A DNA stretch of 64,000 bases from Rhodovulum adriaticum (GCF_004345735.1 NZ_SLXL01000004.1:124001-188000); one strand, 5' to 3'; positions 33,207-43,185 are shown, counted from the stretch's first letter. Numbers and translations are program-made. The notes: generated by a model from the letters alone, not told the origin.

Positions 33207-34253
33207 ATGGAAGTGATCCCGGTTGGCGCCTGGGCGGCGTTGATTGGCCTTATCACGGGCTGCGTGTTGGGGCTGGCGGCGCGGCTGGGCGATTTCTGCG
33301 CGCTGGGGGCCATCGAAAGCGCCATGTATGGCGGCGACCAGCGCCGTCTGCGCAGTTGGGGCATCGTGCTGGCCACCGGCATCGCGTCCACCTACCTGCT
33401 GGCCGCCATGGGCCAGATCGACCTGCTGAAAACGCCCTATCACGGGCTGCAATGGAACCCGCTGGCCAGCATCCTGGGCGGCGGGCTGTTTGGCTACGGC
33501 ATGGCCCTGGCGGGCAATTGCGGGTTCGGCGCGCTGGCGCGGTTTGGCGGCGGCGATCTGCGGTCGCTCGTCGTGGTGGTGGTGATTTCGATCTTCGGCT
33601 TCGTGACACTGTCCGGCCCGCTGTCGCCGCTGCGCGACTGGGCCTTCCCGCAAATCCCCTCCGATCACATGCAGGGGTTTGCCCATCTTGGCGCGACCTA
33701 TCTGGGGGTGTCGCCGCTGGTTGTGGCACTGGTCATCGCGGCGGGATTTGCGCTGTGGTCCCTGTCCCACGGCCCCTTTCGCGTTGCGCCGCGCCGCATC
33801 GGCTGGGCCATGGCCGTGGGGCTGGCGATCTCGGGCGCGCTGTGGGGCATGAGCCTGCTGAACACGGCCAGTTTCGGCGCCGTGGATGTCGAGGGGCATA
33901 CCTTCACCGCGCCGCTTGGGCGCACGCTGATGTGGGTGATGACCTCGTCGGCGGGGGGGCTGTCTTTTTCCGTCGGCTCTGTGCTGGGCGTATTGCTGGG
34001 GGCGTTCTTGGGATCATGGCGCAAGGGCACCTTCCGCTGGGAAGCCTGCGAAGACCCGCGCGAACTGGGCCGACAGGTCGGCGGTGCGGCCCTGATGGGG
34101 ATCGGCGGCGTGGTGGCCCTGGGGTGTTCCGTCGGCCAGGGGGCGACCGCCTTTTCAACGCTGGCCTATTCGGCGCCGGTCACGCTGGCGGCCATCGTCG
34201 CGGGCGCGGCGCTTGGTCTGCGGCGGCTGATTGCCGGGTTCCAGCCGGACTGA
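33207..34253 (+). CDS. YeeE/YedE-family sulfur transporter (SoxT-like)
   Basis: This 348-residue membrane protein of about nine to ten helices belongs to the YeeE/YedE (TsuA) family, whose members move thiosulfate or other sulfur compounds. Conserved cysteines lie in AGNCGFGALAR and LGCSVGQG. It follows soxR on the same strand, which fits a sulfur importer or exporter of the Sox system; such genes are often called soxT. GGGAGGGAAG precedes the ATG. Confidence 0.88.
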   Translation: MEVIPVGAWAALIGLITGCVLGLAARLGDFCALGAIESAMYGGDQRRLRSWGIVLATGIASTYLLAAMGQIDLLKTPYHGLQWNPLASILGGGLFGYGMALAGNCGFGALARFGGGDLRSLVVVVVISIFGFVTLSGPLSPLRDWAFPQIPSDHMQGFAHLGATYLGVSPLVVALVIAAGFALWSLSHGPFRVAPRRIGWAMAVGLAISGALWGMSLLNTASFGAVDVEGHTFTAPLGRTLMWVMTSSAGGLSFSVGSVLGVLLGAFLGSWRKGTFRWEACEDPRELGRQVGGAALMGIGGVVALGCSVGQGATAFSTLAYSAPVTLAAIVAGAALGLRRLIAGFQPD

Positions 34254-34262
34254 GGCACGCCA

Positions 34263-35138
34263 TCACGGCGCCAGGAACTGCACGTCCTCCAGCGCCTCGA
34301 TCACGAAAAGATCCTCTTCGTAGCGGGCGGTCAGCGCATCGACCAGTTCCGGCGTCCAGCCGGGCAGGTCCAGTTCCTCTTCGACGGCCTCGGGAATGGC
34401 ATACTTGTCCAGAAAGGCGGCGATCACCTTGCGTCGCTGCACCAGATCCGTGGGCGGGTTGGTTTCCAGATAGGCGGACAGCCGCTTGAAACCGGCCTCG
34501 CTCATCAGGGTGGACAGGAAATCCAGGCTGCCGCGCAATTCGACCGAACCGTCATGGCCGGACAACACCTGCAGCAACTCATCCCAGATCAGCGGGGTAT
34601 CCTCGTTGCACCAGACCACCAGTTCCACCTGAGGGTTGGCGTTGCGGATGCGCCGGACCATGTCCGACCAGGCCAGCCGCATCGGATCGACCCCGGCGAC
34701 GAAGGTGGCAAAGTCCTTTTCGTTGCTGCGCTGGAACAGCGCCGGAATAAAGGTCGCCGGGTTGCGCAGCGCCAGGAAAAACGTGCACGGCGCATCCGGG
34801 AACAACTGGGACAGCCAATTCGATTTCTCGCCGGCCATGGGATACAGCATGTGCTGATCCAGCACCTTTTGCGCCATGCAAAGGAAGGACTCGTTGGAAA
34901 AGATCAGGCGGTCGGCAGTGTCCTCATCCATGACCGCGTCCAGGATGATCTGCTGCTGTTCGGCCGAGGCGGCCTGCCCCCGGAGCGAGATCAGCATCTC
35001 GCGCAGCACGGGGCGATAACGGCCCGGCGCGGGCACGATAATCCCCTGCCGCGAAAGCGTGCCGCGGTTCTTGAGCAGGCATTTCAGCAGCCGTCCCTCG
35101 TCCGTGCAATGCGCCCCGATGTGATAGATCATCTCCAT
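34263..35138 (-). CDS. Sulfotransferase-like protein with altered P-loop
   Basis: This protein of 291 residues resembles Rhodobacteraceae sulfotransferase-like proteins. It starts with MEMIYHIGAHCTDEGRLLK where relatives have HIG-H-KTGTT, so the 5'-phosphosulfate-binding lysine and threonines are replaced. FPDAPCTFFLALRNP resembles the second PAPS-binding region. It may be inactive or use another substrate. AAGGAG precedes the ATG with nine-base spacing. It converges with the SoxT-like gene with a nine-base gap. Confidence 0.7.
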   Translation of the reverse strand: MEMIYHIGAHCTDEGRLLKCLLKNRGTLSRQGIIVPAPGRYRPVLREMLISLRGQAASAEQQQIILDAVMDEDTADRLIFSNESFLCMAQKVLDQHMLYPMAGEKSNWLSQLFPDAPCTFFLALRNPATFIPALFQRSNEKDFATFVAGVDPMRLAWSDMVRRIRNANPQVELVVWCNEDTPLIWDELLQVLSGHDGSVELRGSLDFLSTLMSEAGFKRLSAYLETNPPTDLVQRRKVIAAFLDKYAIPEAVEEELDLPGWTPELVDALTARYEEDLFVIEALEDVQFLAP

Positions 35139-35234
35139 CGTCGCCAACTCCTTTACACGTTCAAAAGGGACATCTGGCGGCCGGTATAGCAGCCATTCTG
35201 GACAGGCAAAACGCTTTCCTGTAGGCGAACTCTT

Positions 35235-36899
35235 ATGGCTGATGAAATCACTCAGGCAAGCGCCCCCGCACGGTTTCCGCGCCTGTCGCGCCCCGATCCC
35301 TGGTCCCTGGGGGCGGTCCTGATCGCGGCGCTGGTCCTGATGCCGATCGGGTCGGTCCTGTGGATGGCCCTGACGCCCGAAGACAATATCTGGCCGCACC
35401 TGATCGCCACCACCCTGCCCCGCTATCTGGGCAATACCGGCGTGTTGATGGCTGGCACCGCGCTGCTGGCCGCGGCGGTGGGCACCGGGGCGGCCTGGCT
35501 GGTCTCTGTCTACAGGTTTCCCGGCGCGCGCTGGCTGGAATGGCTGTTGCTGATGCCCCTGGCCATCCCGGCCTATGTGGGGGCGTATGCGCTGGTCGAT
35601 TTCCTGGAATATGCCGGCCCCGTCCAAAGCGGCCTGCGCGCGCTTTTCGGCTGGGACAGCGCCCGCGACTACTGGTTCCCCGAAATCCGCTCGCGCGGGG
35701 CGGCGGTCGTGGTGCTGGCCGCGGCCCTTTACCCCTATGTCTACCTGCTGTCGCGCGCCGCCTTTCGCGAGCAATCCGGCGGCGCCTATGAGGTGGCCCG
35801 CGCCCTGGGCGCCGGGCCCTTCGCCCTGTTCGCCCGCGTCGGCCTGCCGCTGGCCCGCCCCGCCATCGCCGCCGGCGCGGCACTGGTGATGATGGAAACG
35901 GTCAACGATTTCGGCGTTGTCGATTACTTCGCCGTCCAGACGCTGACCACTGGCATCTTCAGCGTCTGGCTGGAAAGCGGCAATGCCGGGGGCGCGGCGC
36001 AGATCGCCACGCTGATCCTGGCATTGATCCTGGTCTTGGTCACATTGGAAAAGACCAGCCGCCGCAACCTTCGCTTTCATAACCTCGGGCGCCACCACCG
36101 CCCGCTGGTGCCCGCCCGCCTGAGCGGGGCGGCGGCCTGGGCCGCGACGATCGCCTGCGCACTGCCGGTGGCGGTGGGGTTCGTTCTGCCGGTCGGTGTC
36201 ATCGCGCATCACGCCCTTGCCAACCCCGAGGCCTGGGCCGCCCCCGGCCTGCTGAGCGCGCTTGGCAACACGCTGACGGTCGGCGGGCTGGCCGCCCTGG
36301 GCACGGTGACGGCCGGGCTGTTCCTGGTCTATGGCGTGCGGCTCAGCGGACGCGCCCTGCCCCGCCTGCTGCTGCCGGTGACAACGATTGGCTACGCCGC
36401 GCCCGGCGCCGTTCTAGGCGTGGGCATCCTGATCCCGATGGCCGCCGCCGACAACGCCCTGGCCGACGGGGTAGAGCGGCTGCTGGGCATCGATATCGGT
36501 CTGGTCCTCACCGGCTCTGCCTTCGCCATCATCTATGCCTATGGCGTACGGTTCTTTGCCATCGCACAGGGGGCGGCGGACGCAGCAATGGGGCGGATCG
36601 CGCCCAGCCTGCCGATGGCCGCCCGCTCGCTGGGGCGCACGGCGCGCGGCACGCTGGCCGAGGTCTACCTGCCGCTGATCCGCGGCTCTGTCGGGACGGC
36701 GCTGCTGCTGGTCTTTGTCGATTGCGTCAAGGAGCTGCCTGCAACGCTGCTGCTGCGGCCGTTCAACTTCAACACGCTTTCAACGCGGGTCTACGAACAG
36801 GCCAGCCTTGAAAACCTCGGCGACGCGGCCCCCGCGGCCCTGCTGGTCAGCGCGGTCGGGCTGGTCGCTGTCGGCTTTCTGGCCCGGGCCAATCGCTGA
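35235..36899 (+). CDS. Iron(III)-type ABC transporter permease (fused, two halves)
   Basis: This 554-residue permease has two repeated membrane domains of about six helices each, as in FbpB/SfuB ferric iron importers. Coupling motifs are EVARALGAGPFALFARVGLPLARPAI in the first half and SLGRTARGTLAEVYLPLI in the second. No binding protein or ATPase gene lies next to it, so its partners are encoded elsewhere. Substrate is inferred from family only. Confidence 0.85.
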   Translation: MADEITQASAPARFPRLSRPDPWSLGAVLIAALVLMPIGSVLWMALTPEDNIWPHLIATTLPRYLGNTGVLMAGTALLAAAVGTGAAWLVSVYRFPGARWLEWLLLMPLAIPAYVGAYALVDFLEYAGPVQSGLRALFGWDSARDYWFPEIRSRGAAVVVLAAALYPYVYLLSRAAFREQSGGAYEVARALGAGPFALFARVGLPLARPAIAAGAALVMMETVNDFGVVDYFAVQTLTTGIFSVWLESGNAGGAAQIATLILALILVLVTLEKTSRRNLRFHNLGRHHRPLVPARLSGAAAWAATIACALPVAVGFVLPVGVIAHHALANPEAWAAPGLLSALGNTLTVGGLAALGTVTAGLFLVYGVRLSGRALPRLLLPVTTIGYAAPGAVLGVGILIPMAAADNALADGVERLLGIDIGLVLTGSAFAIIYAYGVRFFAIAQGAADAAMGRIAPSLPMAARSLGRTARGTLAEVYLPLIRGSVGTALLLVFVDCVKELPATLLLRPFNFNTLSTRVYEQASLENLGDAAPAALLVSAVGLVAVGFLARANR

Positions 36900-36942
36900 C
36901 AGCCCTTGCACGAACCGCCTAGCGCAGCTAGATCGAACCCGC

Positions 36943-37018
36943 GCCCCTATAGCTCAGCTGGTAGAGCATCTGATTTGTAATCAGAGGGTCGGGAGTTCGA
37001 GTCTCTCTGGGGGCACCA
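36943..37018 (+). tRNA. tRNA-Thr (anticodon TGT)
   Basis: A full cloverleaf is visible. The acceptor stem GCCCCTA pairs with TGGGGGC, the anticodon loop TTTGTAA lies in the TCTGA/TCAGA stem, the T-loop is GTTCGAGTC, and the CCA end is encoded. Confidence 0.96.
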
Positions 37019-37207
37019 TCTGCACATTCAACCCACAAGACCAACTGGCCAATCCGCCTCGCTGCCAGGCAGGCTGATACCAGCACGGGCGGAAACCGCT
37101 CACATCCAATAGTCCCTAAGTGACAGCCCCCGGAATCGCTGACGGTCATGTATCAGTTTTGCCTGAGGCAGAGGATTCGCCGGATTCATCAATGAAAACA
37201 GGGCAAT

Positions 37208-37297
37208 TGGCGGAGAGACAGGGATTCGAACCCTGGAGACGGTTTCCCGCCTACACGCGTTCCAGGCGTGCGCCTTCGACCACTCGGCCACCTCTCC
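37208..37297 (-). tRNA. tRNA-Ser (anticodon GGA)
   Basis: On the minus strand acceptor GGAGAGG pairs with the 3' TCTCTCC, the D arm is GGCCGAGTGG, and the anticodon loop CTGGAAC lies between GCACGC and GCGTGT. A long variable arm typical of serine tRNA and GGTTCGAATCC in the T arm follow. CCA is encoded. Confidence 0.96.
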
Positions 37298-37424
37298 GTG
37301 GCGGTTGGTTTAACGGCACCGCGCGACCTTTTGCAAGGGCAACTTCGTCAGAATGTGCGCGGTCTATCAGGGTTTGGCAGCGGCCGGACATCATGGCACG
37401 AAAACGCGCCATCCGGCTGCCGCC

Positions 37425-38150
37425 TCAACGGCTGTCCGCGAGGTGCAGATAGACGCGCCGGTTCTGTTTTCCCTTCTTCTCGATCTTGCCCAGGCGCACC
37501 GCACCGATCTCTGCCGTATGGGCGACATGGGTTCCGCCGCAGGGCTGCAGATCGACCTGATCGGCCCCCTGCCCGATCCGCACCAGCCGCACCCGGCCCG
37601 AGCCCATCGGCGGCTTGACCGACATCGTCTTGACCAGACCCGGATTCGCGGCCAGCGCCGCGTCGGTGATCCAGTCGTCGGTCACGGGCAGATCGCGGGC
37701 GATCAGGGCGTTCAGCGCATCCTCCAGCCCAGCCTTGTCCGCCGGTGCCTCGGGCATGTCGAAATCCAGGCGCCCCTTGTCGGCCCCGATGGATCCGCCG
37801 GTCACGGGCAGCGGCAGGACGACGGACAGCAGGTGCAGCGCGGTATGCATCCGCATGTGCGCATGGCGGCGGTCCCAGTCCAGGTGCTGCATGACTTCGC
37901 AACCGACGGGGGGCAGCGGCGCGCCCGCGGGCGGAACCAGGACGATCTCGTCGCCCTCGCCCTTGACGGTGGTGGTAACCTCCATCTCGCCGCCGTTCCA
38001 TTCCAGCAGGCCGCAATCGCCGGGCTGCCCGCCCCCCGTAGGGTAGAAGATCGAGGCATCAAGAACCACGCCGCCCTGATCCGTATGGCCGGTGACGCGG
38101 GCGGGCGCGGCGCGCAGGTATGCGTCCGCACGAAACAGCGGTGTCGTCAT
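37425..38150 (-). CDS. AlaX-type alanyl-tRNA editing protein
   Basis: This 241-residue protein matches the free-standing editing domain of alanyl-tRNA synthetase, which removes wrongly attached serine or glycine from tRNA-Ala. The zinc motifs HTALH and CGGTH are intact, and FYPTGGGQPGD is the family N-terminal segment. Its start overlaps the stop of the mechanosensitive channel gene by four bases. Confidence 0.92.
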   Translation of the reverse strand: MTTPLFRADAYLRAAPARVTGHTDQGGVVLDASIFYPTGGGQPGDCGLLEWNGGEMEVTTTVKGEGDEIVLVPPAGAPLPPVGCEVMQHLDWDRRHAHMRMHTALHLLSVVLPLPVTGGSIGADKGRLDFDMPEAPADKAGLEDALNALIARDLPVTDDWITDAALAANPGLVKTMSVKPPMGSGRVRLVRIGQGADQVDLQPCGGTHVAHTAEIGAVRLGKIEKKGKQNRRVYLHLADSR

Positions 38151-40540
38151 GCGGGGGCCTTTCCGTCGCTGTTATCCTCGGTCAGCGGTGAGGGCGGCAC
38201 GGCCAGCGCCTCGGGGTTGCGCACCCAGATGTCCCGCTGCGCAAACGGGATCTCGATACCCTCCTTGGCGAAGCGTTCGGCGATCTGGTGGTTCAGTTCC
38301 GTGCGCACGCCCAGCCCGTAGTTGATGTCGCGCAGGATCACCCGCAATTCGAAATCCAGCGAATCCGCCCCGAAGCCCTGAAAGACCACCATGGGCGCAG
38401 GGTTGATCATCACCAGCGGGTGGCTTTCGCCGATCTCTTGCAGGATCTTTTCGACCAGCCTTGTATCGGTGCCATAGGCAACGCCCACGGTCAGGATCAG
38501 CCGCCCGGTCAGGTTCTGCCGGGTCCAGTTCGTCACCATGCCGGACACAAGGTCCGCATTGGGCACGATTACATCGGTCTTGTCGAAGGTCTGAATGCGC
38601 GTCGACCGGACAGAGATGTCCTGCACGATCCCCATCACGCCGCCGACCTCGATCCAGTCGCCCTGGCTGACCGGCCGTTCGATCAACAGGATGATGCCCG
38701 AGACGAAGTTCGATACGATGGTTTGCAGGCCAAAGCCGATACCGACCGAAAGCGCGCCTGCAACGATCGCCAGGGAACTGAGGTCGATGCCCGCAGTCGT
38801 GACCGAGATCACGGCCGCCAGGAAAATCCCGACATAGCCCACACCGGACACCAGCGCCGTCTGCCCGCCGGGATCGATCCGGGTCTTGGGCAGGACGGTC
38901 GTGCGCAGGGTGCCCTGGATCAGCCGGGTGACGGTGTAGCCAATGGCAAACACGATAGCGAAGGTCAGGAAATCGACCGGCGAGATCTGCGTTTCCCCCA
39001 GTGTAAAGCCAGCGGTGAACTTGGACCAAAGCTCGGTCAGGTCGGCGACGCGCGCGCCCCAGATCAACGCCAGCACGGGCAAGGCAAGCACGGCCAGCAC
39101 CAGCCCCAACAAGACCGGGATCAGGGCATCGGCGGCGTTGTCCTCGGTGGTTTTTCCGCGGCCGAGCGCATAGGCGTAGGCATCCGTGATGAAACGTTGC
39201 AGCACCAGGAAGAAACCCAGCAGCGCAAGCGTCAGGATCGAGGGGTAGACGAAGAAGGATGCCGCCTCGTTATAGCCCACCGCCGCCAGCAGTGGGCCGC
39301 CGAGACCGACCGCCATGGCCACACGCCCCAGCAGGCGCATGACCCGCACCCGATAGGGGCGCTCTTCGGCGTCGGAGGGGTCGCTCCCCCTGACATGGGC
39401 ATCCAGCAACTGGCCCATGCGCGACAGCATCAGACCTGCCGTCACCAACAGCGGAAAGGCCAGCACCGCCCGCGTCGCATCACTGTAGCCCTCGAACTCG
39501 GACAGCTCTTGCAACAGCACCGCCAGCGCCAGGATCAGCCCGATGACACCGGAATTGATCCGCCCCTCGCGCTGGCGTTCGGTGGGCAGCTGCAGGATCG
39601 TGTGGCTTATCCCCGTATCGGCAAAGACGCGCCCGCCCAGCCACATCGCGGCCAGAACGGTCAGGCCCAGCTGCGGCAGGATTTGCACGATCCGATCGCC
39701 GCGTAGCCCCAGCAGGCCAGAGCTTTGCAGCGCGGCGGCCAGGGCATAGACGCCCGCAAGCGGCAGCACGATCTGGCCCAGCGATACCAGCGCGCCATAG
39801 ACCTTGCCGGCCCCGGCCGGGGCACGTGTCGCGGCGCGCACAGACAGGGCCTGCATCCAGCGCCGACCGCGGCCCAGCAGCACCAGCGCCACCAAGAGGT
39901 AGAACAACGTGGCGGGCAGATCCTCGCGGATCGTCGCCCGGGCCGAGGGATTGCGCAGGTTGTCGCCAACCTCGCGCCCGATTTCGCCGAACGTTTCTTG
40001 AAACGAACGCAGCCCCGTGGGCCAGTGGGCGGGGTTCAACGGCGACGGCCCCAGGTTCAGCAGTGCGTCGGCCTGACGTTCGCGGATGATATTGTCGATC
40101 TCACGGATCAGGCCATCTGCGCGGCTGTGGGCCTCGACGGCGCGCACGCCGGGGGCCTGCAACTCGGCCAGCTGGGTTTGCAGCTCGACACGGCGGGCGG
40201 CGATCTCTTCAGGTTCGGTGGCGCCTTCCTCGGGTGGGGGGCCAAGCGCTGAAATCTGGTCCCGGATCGTCTTGATGCGGGCGGCATTCGTGCCCTGCGC
40301 CTCAAGGAAGCTGGCGCGCCAGTCGGTCAGTTGGCTGCGCAACTGCTCCAGCGCGCCGCTGGAGGCCCGCCCGGCGGCCAGCACGTCCTCGGCGCGTGTC
40401 GCGATCACCTCCCACTCGGCGTAATCGATCGCGGCCTTTTCCGTGGTGGCCTGCTGCGCATAAAGGGGCGTCACGGTCGGACCCGCGCCGATCAGCACAA
40501 GGCCCAGGCCAAGAAGGATCGCGTACAGCATGCGGGTCAT
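38147..40540 (-). CDS. MscS-family mechanosensitive channel with DUF3772
   Basis: This 797-residue membrane protein has a signal peptide, an N-terminal periplasmic coiled region (DUF3772-like, about residues 30-200), many membrane helices and a C-terminal MscS domain. The pore-lining helix has ALSVGIGFGLQTIVSNFVSG, and ERPVSQGDWIEVGG and PNADLVSG follow. It releases solutes on osmotic downshock. It overlaps cysK upstream and the AlaX gene downstream by four bases. Confidence 0.9.
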   Translation of the reverse strand: MTRMLYAILLGLGLVLIGAGPTVTPLYAQQATTEKAAIDYAEWEVIATRAEDVLAAGRASSGALEQLRSQLTDWRASFLEAQGTNAARIKTIRDQISALGPPPEEGATEPEEIAARRVELQTQLAELQAPGVRAVEAHSRADGLIREIDNIIRERQADALLNLGPSPLNPAHWPTGLRSFQETFGEIGREVGDNLRNPSARATIREDLPATLFYLLVALVLLGRGRRWMQALSVRAATRAPAGAGKVYGALVSLGQIVLPLAGVYALAAALQSSGLLGLRGDRIVQILPQLGLTVLAAMWLGGRVFADTGISHTILQLPTERQREGRINSGVIGLILALAVLLQELSEFEGYSDATRAVLAFPLLVTAGLMLSRMGQLLDAHVRGSDPSDAEERPYRVRVMRLLGRVAMAVGLGGPLLAAVGYNEAASFFVYPSILTLALLGFFLVLQRFITDAYAYALGRGKTTEDNAADALIPVLLGLVLAVLALPVLALIWGARVADLTELWSKFTAGFTLGETQISPVDFLTFAIVFAIGYTVTRLIQGTLRTTVLPKTRIDPGGQTALVSGVGYVGIFLAAVISVTTAGIDLSSLAIVAGALSVGIGFGLQTIVSNFVSGIILLIERPVSQGDWIEVGGVMGIVQDISVRSTRIQTFDKTDVIVPNADLVSGMVTNWTRQNLTGRLILTVGVAYGTDTRLVEKILQEIGESHPLVMINPAPMVVFQGFGADSLDFELRVILRDINYGLGVRTELNHQIAERFAKEGIEIPFAQRDIWVRNPEALAVPPSPLTEDNSDGKAPA

Positions 40541-41571
40541 GTCAGGAATACCTCCGGAAGGTCGCGGCGCGCGGGGCGGTCAAGCCATGGCGGAACGGGC
40601 AGCCCCTTGTCGCGCAGGAAATCGGGATTGAACAGGCGCGACTGATAGCGGGTGCCGTAGTCGCACAAGACGGTGACGATGGTATGCCCAGGCCCCATGT
40701 CGCAGGCCATGCGCATCGCGCCGGCCACGTTCACGCCGGACGATCCGCCTAGGCACAGCCCCTCTTGCGCCAGCAGGTCGTAGACCACCGGCAGGGCCTC
40801 GGAATCTGGGACGCGGCAGCAGAAATCCGGGCGGAAGCCCTCAAGATTGGCAGTGATGCGCCCCTGCCCGATCCCCTCAGCAATCGAGGATCCCTCGGCA
40901 TGCAATTCGCCCGTGGTGTAATAGCTGTAAAGTGCCGCCCCCTCGGGATCGGCCAGCCCGATACGCACCCCGCGCGGTTGCAGCGCCTGCGCCACGCCCG
41001 CCAGCGTGCCGCCCGACCCCACCGCGCAGATGAACCCGTCGACCTTGCCGCCGGTCTGTTCCCAGATTTCAGGGCCGGTGCTGTCGATATGGGCCTGACG
41101 ATTGGCCAGGTTGTCGAACTGGTTGGCCCAGATCGCGCCGTTCGGTTCGGTTTCGGCAAGGCGCGCGGCCAGCCGTCCAGAATAGCGCACGAAATTGTTC
41201 GGGTCGCGGTAGGGTTTTGCAGGCAACTCTACCAGTTCGGCCCCGGCCAAGCGCAGCATGTCCTTTTTCTCGCGGCTCTGGGTTTCGGGGATCACGATGA
41301 CCGTACGAAACCCCATGGACGCGCCCACCAGCGCTAGGCCGATGCCGGTATTGCCCGCCGTGCCCTCGACGATGGTTCCGCCGGGCCGCAACGCCCCGCG
41401 CGCCACCGCGTCGCGGATGATCCACAGCGCCGCGCGATCCTTGATCGACTGGCCCGGGTTCAGGAACTCGGCCTTGCCCAGGATTTCGCAGCCGGTGGCG
41501 TCCGACGGGCCGTTCAGCCGCACCAGCGGCGTATTCCCGATCAAGCCGGCAAGATGTTCTGCCCTGTGCAT
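40537..41571 (-). CDS. cysK: Cysteine synthase-like PLP enzyme of the trg locus
   Basis: This 344-residue cysteine synthase-family enzyme makes cysteine from O-acetylserine and sulfide. The PLP lysine lies in NPGQSIKDRAALW, and GGTIVEGTAGNTGIG and GSGGTLAG are family motifs. In Rhodobacter sphaeroides a cysK lies with trgA and trgB in a tellurite-resistance locus, the same grouping as here. AGGGAGGGCAC precedes the ATG. Confidence 0.9.
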   Translation of the reverse strand: MHRAEHLAGLIGNTPLVRLNGPSDATGCEILGKAEFLNPGQSIKDRAALWIIRDAVARGALRPGGTIVEGTAGNTGIGLALVGASMGFRTVIVIPETQSREKKDMLRLAGAELVELPAKPYRDPNNFVRYSGRLAARLAETEPNGAIWANQFDNLANRQAHIDSTGPEIWEQTGGKVDGFICAVGSGGTLAGVAQALQPRGVRIGLADPEGAALYSYYTTGELHAEGSSIAEGIGQGRITANLEGFRPDFCCRVPDSEALPVVYDLLAQEGLCLGGSSGVNVAGAMRMACDMGPGHTIVTVLCDYGTRYQSRLFNPDFLRDKGLPVPPWLDRPARRDLPEVFLT

Positions 41572-41618
41572 GTGCCCTCCCTAGCCCCTTTCAGTGCTAA
41601 AGCGGGGGCTGCGCGAAC

Positions 41619-42740
41619 TCAAGCCGCGGCACGCAGGCGGTCACGGTTCCGTGCGAGCCACAGCAACGTCAGGATCAGCGGGGCGTTGGCGATCTCGCCG
41701 CTGTCCAACAGCGCCATCGCCCGATCAAAGGGCACGACATGGGCGCGGATATCCTCGCCCTCTGCCGCCAGCCCGCCCAAGCCACCGGCCCCCGCGTGCA
41801 GGTCCGCCTCGCCCACATAGGAATAAAGGAACTCCGCCTTCGCCCCGGGCGAGGAATAGTAGCCATAGACCCGGTGCAGCCGGCCCAGGGTCACACCGGC
41901 CTCCTCTACCGCCTCGCGGCGGGCGGTCTGTTCGGGCGTTTCGCCCGGATCGACCAGCCCGGCGATGGCCTCGACCGACCAGCATTCACTGTCGCCGCGG
42001 GCATAGGGGCCGACGCGGAACTGCTCGATCAACAGAACCGCGTCGCGTGCGGCATCATAGGGCAGCACGGTGGCCGCGTCGCCCGACAGGAACGCCGCGC
42101 GGTTCATCTCCTCGCTCCAGCTGCCGTCAAAGCGGCGATGCCGGAAATCGTATTCCTCGACCGCAAAGAAGTTGGCATAGGGCTGGTGCCTGCGGCGCTC
42201 GTCGAAATCGTCGGGCGTTGTGGGGCGGCGCAGGGTCGTCGGTGCCGGTTCTGCCGCCCGCAGCCGCGCGGCCGCCCGCGCCAGGATCAGGCGGCGGCGA
42301 CGCGCATTGACCGCCGCCGGGCGCATCCCCAGCCCAAGCATCACCTCGTCCACGGCTGCCACCGCAAGGGAGGCGCAGCGTTCGGTCCAGGCCGCATGGT
42401 CCCAGGGCCCGCCGGGGGCTGTGCCCGTCGGCGCGTCGAATGCCAGCGCCTGCAACCTGTCTGCCCCGCAAGAGATCTCAAGCGTTCTGGCCCGCAAACC
42501 CTGGCTTTCCGCGTAATACGCCAGCCGCGCCGCGGCCTCGGGCGGGAGGTCGCGCAGGCATATCCCCTGTAACGTCCCGCCAGGCCCGGGCGACAGCATG
42601 GCCAGCGCCGCCCCGAGCCAAGTGCAAGCACTGGCATCGGCACATTCCGCCGGTTGAAACGGCACCTCTTGCCCCAGAACGCGCGCGCGCAATGGCGCAT
42701 GGCACAGCGTGCCGAACAGGAAGATGGCCTCTGCCGTCAT
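41619..42740 (-). CDS. trgB: TrgB-like NUDIX hydrolase with N-terminal AIG2-like domain
   Basis: This protein of 373 residues combines an N-terminal gamma-glutamylcyclotransferase/AIG2-like region (FLFGTLCHAPLRARVLG) with a C-terminal NUDIX domain. The NUDIX box is complete, with G-X5-E in GLVDPGE and REAVEEAGV after seven residues. NUDIX members of this type hydrolyse ADP-ribose. TrgB is part of the Rhodobacter tellurite-resistance locus. Its start overlaps the trgA stop at 42742 by the shared TGA/ATG bases. Confidence 0.88.
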   Translation of the reverse strand: MTAEAIFLFGTLCHAPLRARVLGQEVPFQPAECADASACTWLGAALAMLSPGPGGTLQGICLRDLPPEAAARLAYYAESQGLRARTLEISCGADRLQALAFDAPTGTAPGGPWDHAAWTERCASLAVAAVDEVMLGLGMRPAAVNARRRRLILARAAARLRAAEPAPTTLRRPTTPDDFDERRRHQPYANFFAVEEYDFRHRRFDGSWSEEMNRAAFLSGDAATVLPYDAARDAVLLIEQFRVGPYARGDSECWSVEAIAGLVDPGETPEQTARREAVEEAGVTLGRLHRVYGYYSSPGAKAEFLYSYVGEADLHAGAGGLGGLAAEGEDIRAHVVPFDRAMALLDSGEIANAPLILTLLWLARNRDRLRAAA

Positions 42741-42741
42741 C

Positions 42742-43185
42742 TCAGCGCCACAGCCTCGCGGCAAGTTCCGTCACCTGCGCGGAAAGAACCCCGCCCCCGA
42801 TCAGCAACAGCATTGCCAGCGGCGCCGTGACCAGCATCAGACCGAATTCGCCGAACAGGGAAATGACGCCGACCAGCGCCTCCATCACGCCATCATAGCG
42901 CTTGTCCAGGGCGCGCTGAAGCATTTCCCAACTGGCATGGGCCAGCAACGCGTAGAACGCCATCACTACGGCCGTCCGGATCCCCGAGGTCACCGCGATA
43001 ACCGGCCCCTCACCCGCCAGCCGCCCCATGATCAGCCAGCCGCACAGAACACCGGCGACCGTGTTTACGTGGAAGAAGTAGCCAAGGTCGGCCTTCTCGG
43101 GAAAGACGGGCACCAGCGCCCAGGACACAAGCCACGCCACCAGCCCGAAGGCAATCGCTGCAACAAGTTTGGCGGCAGTGGGCAT
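42742..43185 (-). CDS. trgA: TrgA-like membrane protein
   Basis: This 147-residue protein has about four hydrophobic segments and resembles TrgA, first described with TrgB and CysK in a tellurite-resistance region of Rhodobacter. The biochemical role is unknown. It is first in the order trgA-trgB-cysK on the minus strand and lies three bases after the cfa stop. Confidence 0.85.
   Translation of the reverse strand: MPTAAKLVAAIAFGLVAWLVSWALVPVFPEKADLGYFFHVNTVAGVLCGWLIMGRLAGEGPVIAVTSGIRTAVVMAFYALLAHASWEMLQRALDKRYDGVMEALVGVISLFGEFGLMLVTAPLAMLLLIGGGVLSAQVTELAARLWR

Noticed and set aside
37019-37207. Possible small gene or RNA between tRNA-Thr and tRNA-Ser
   Set aside because: No hairpin, codon bias or ribosome-binding site stands out; it looks like an ordinary spacer.
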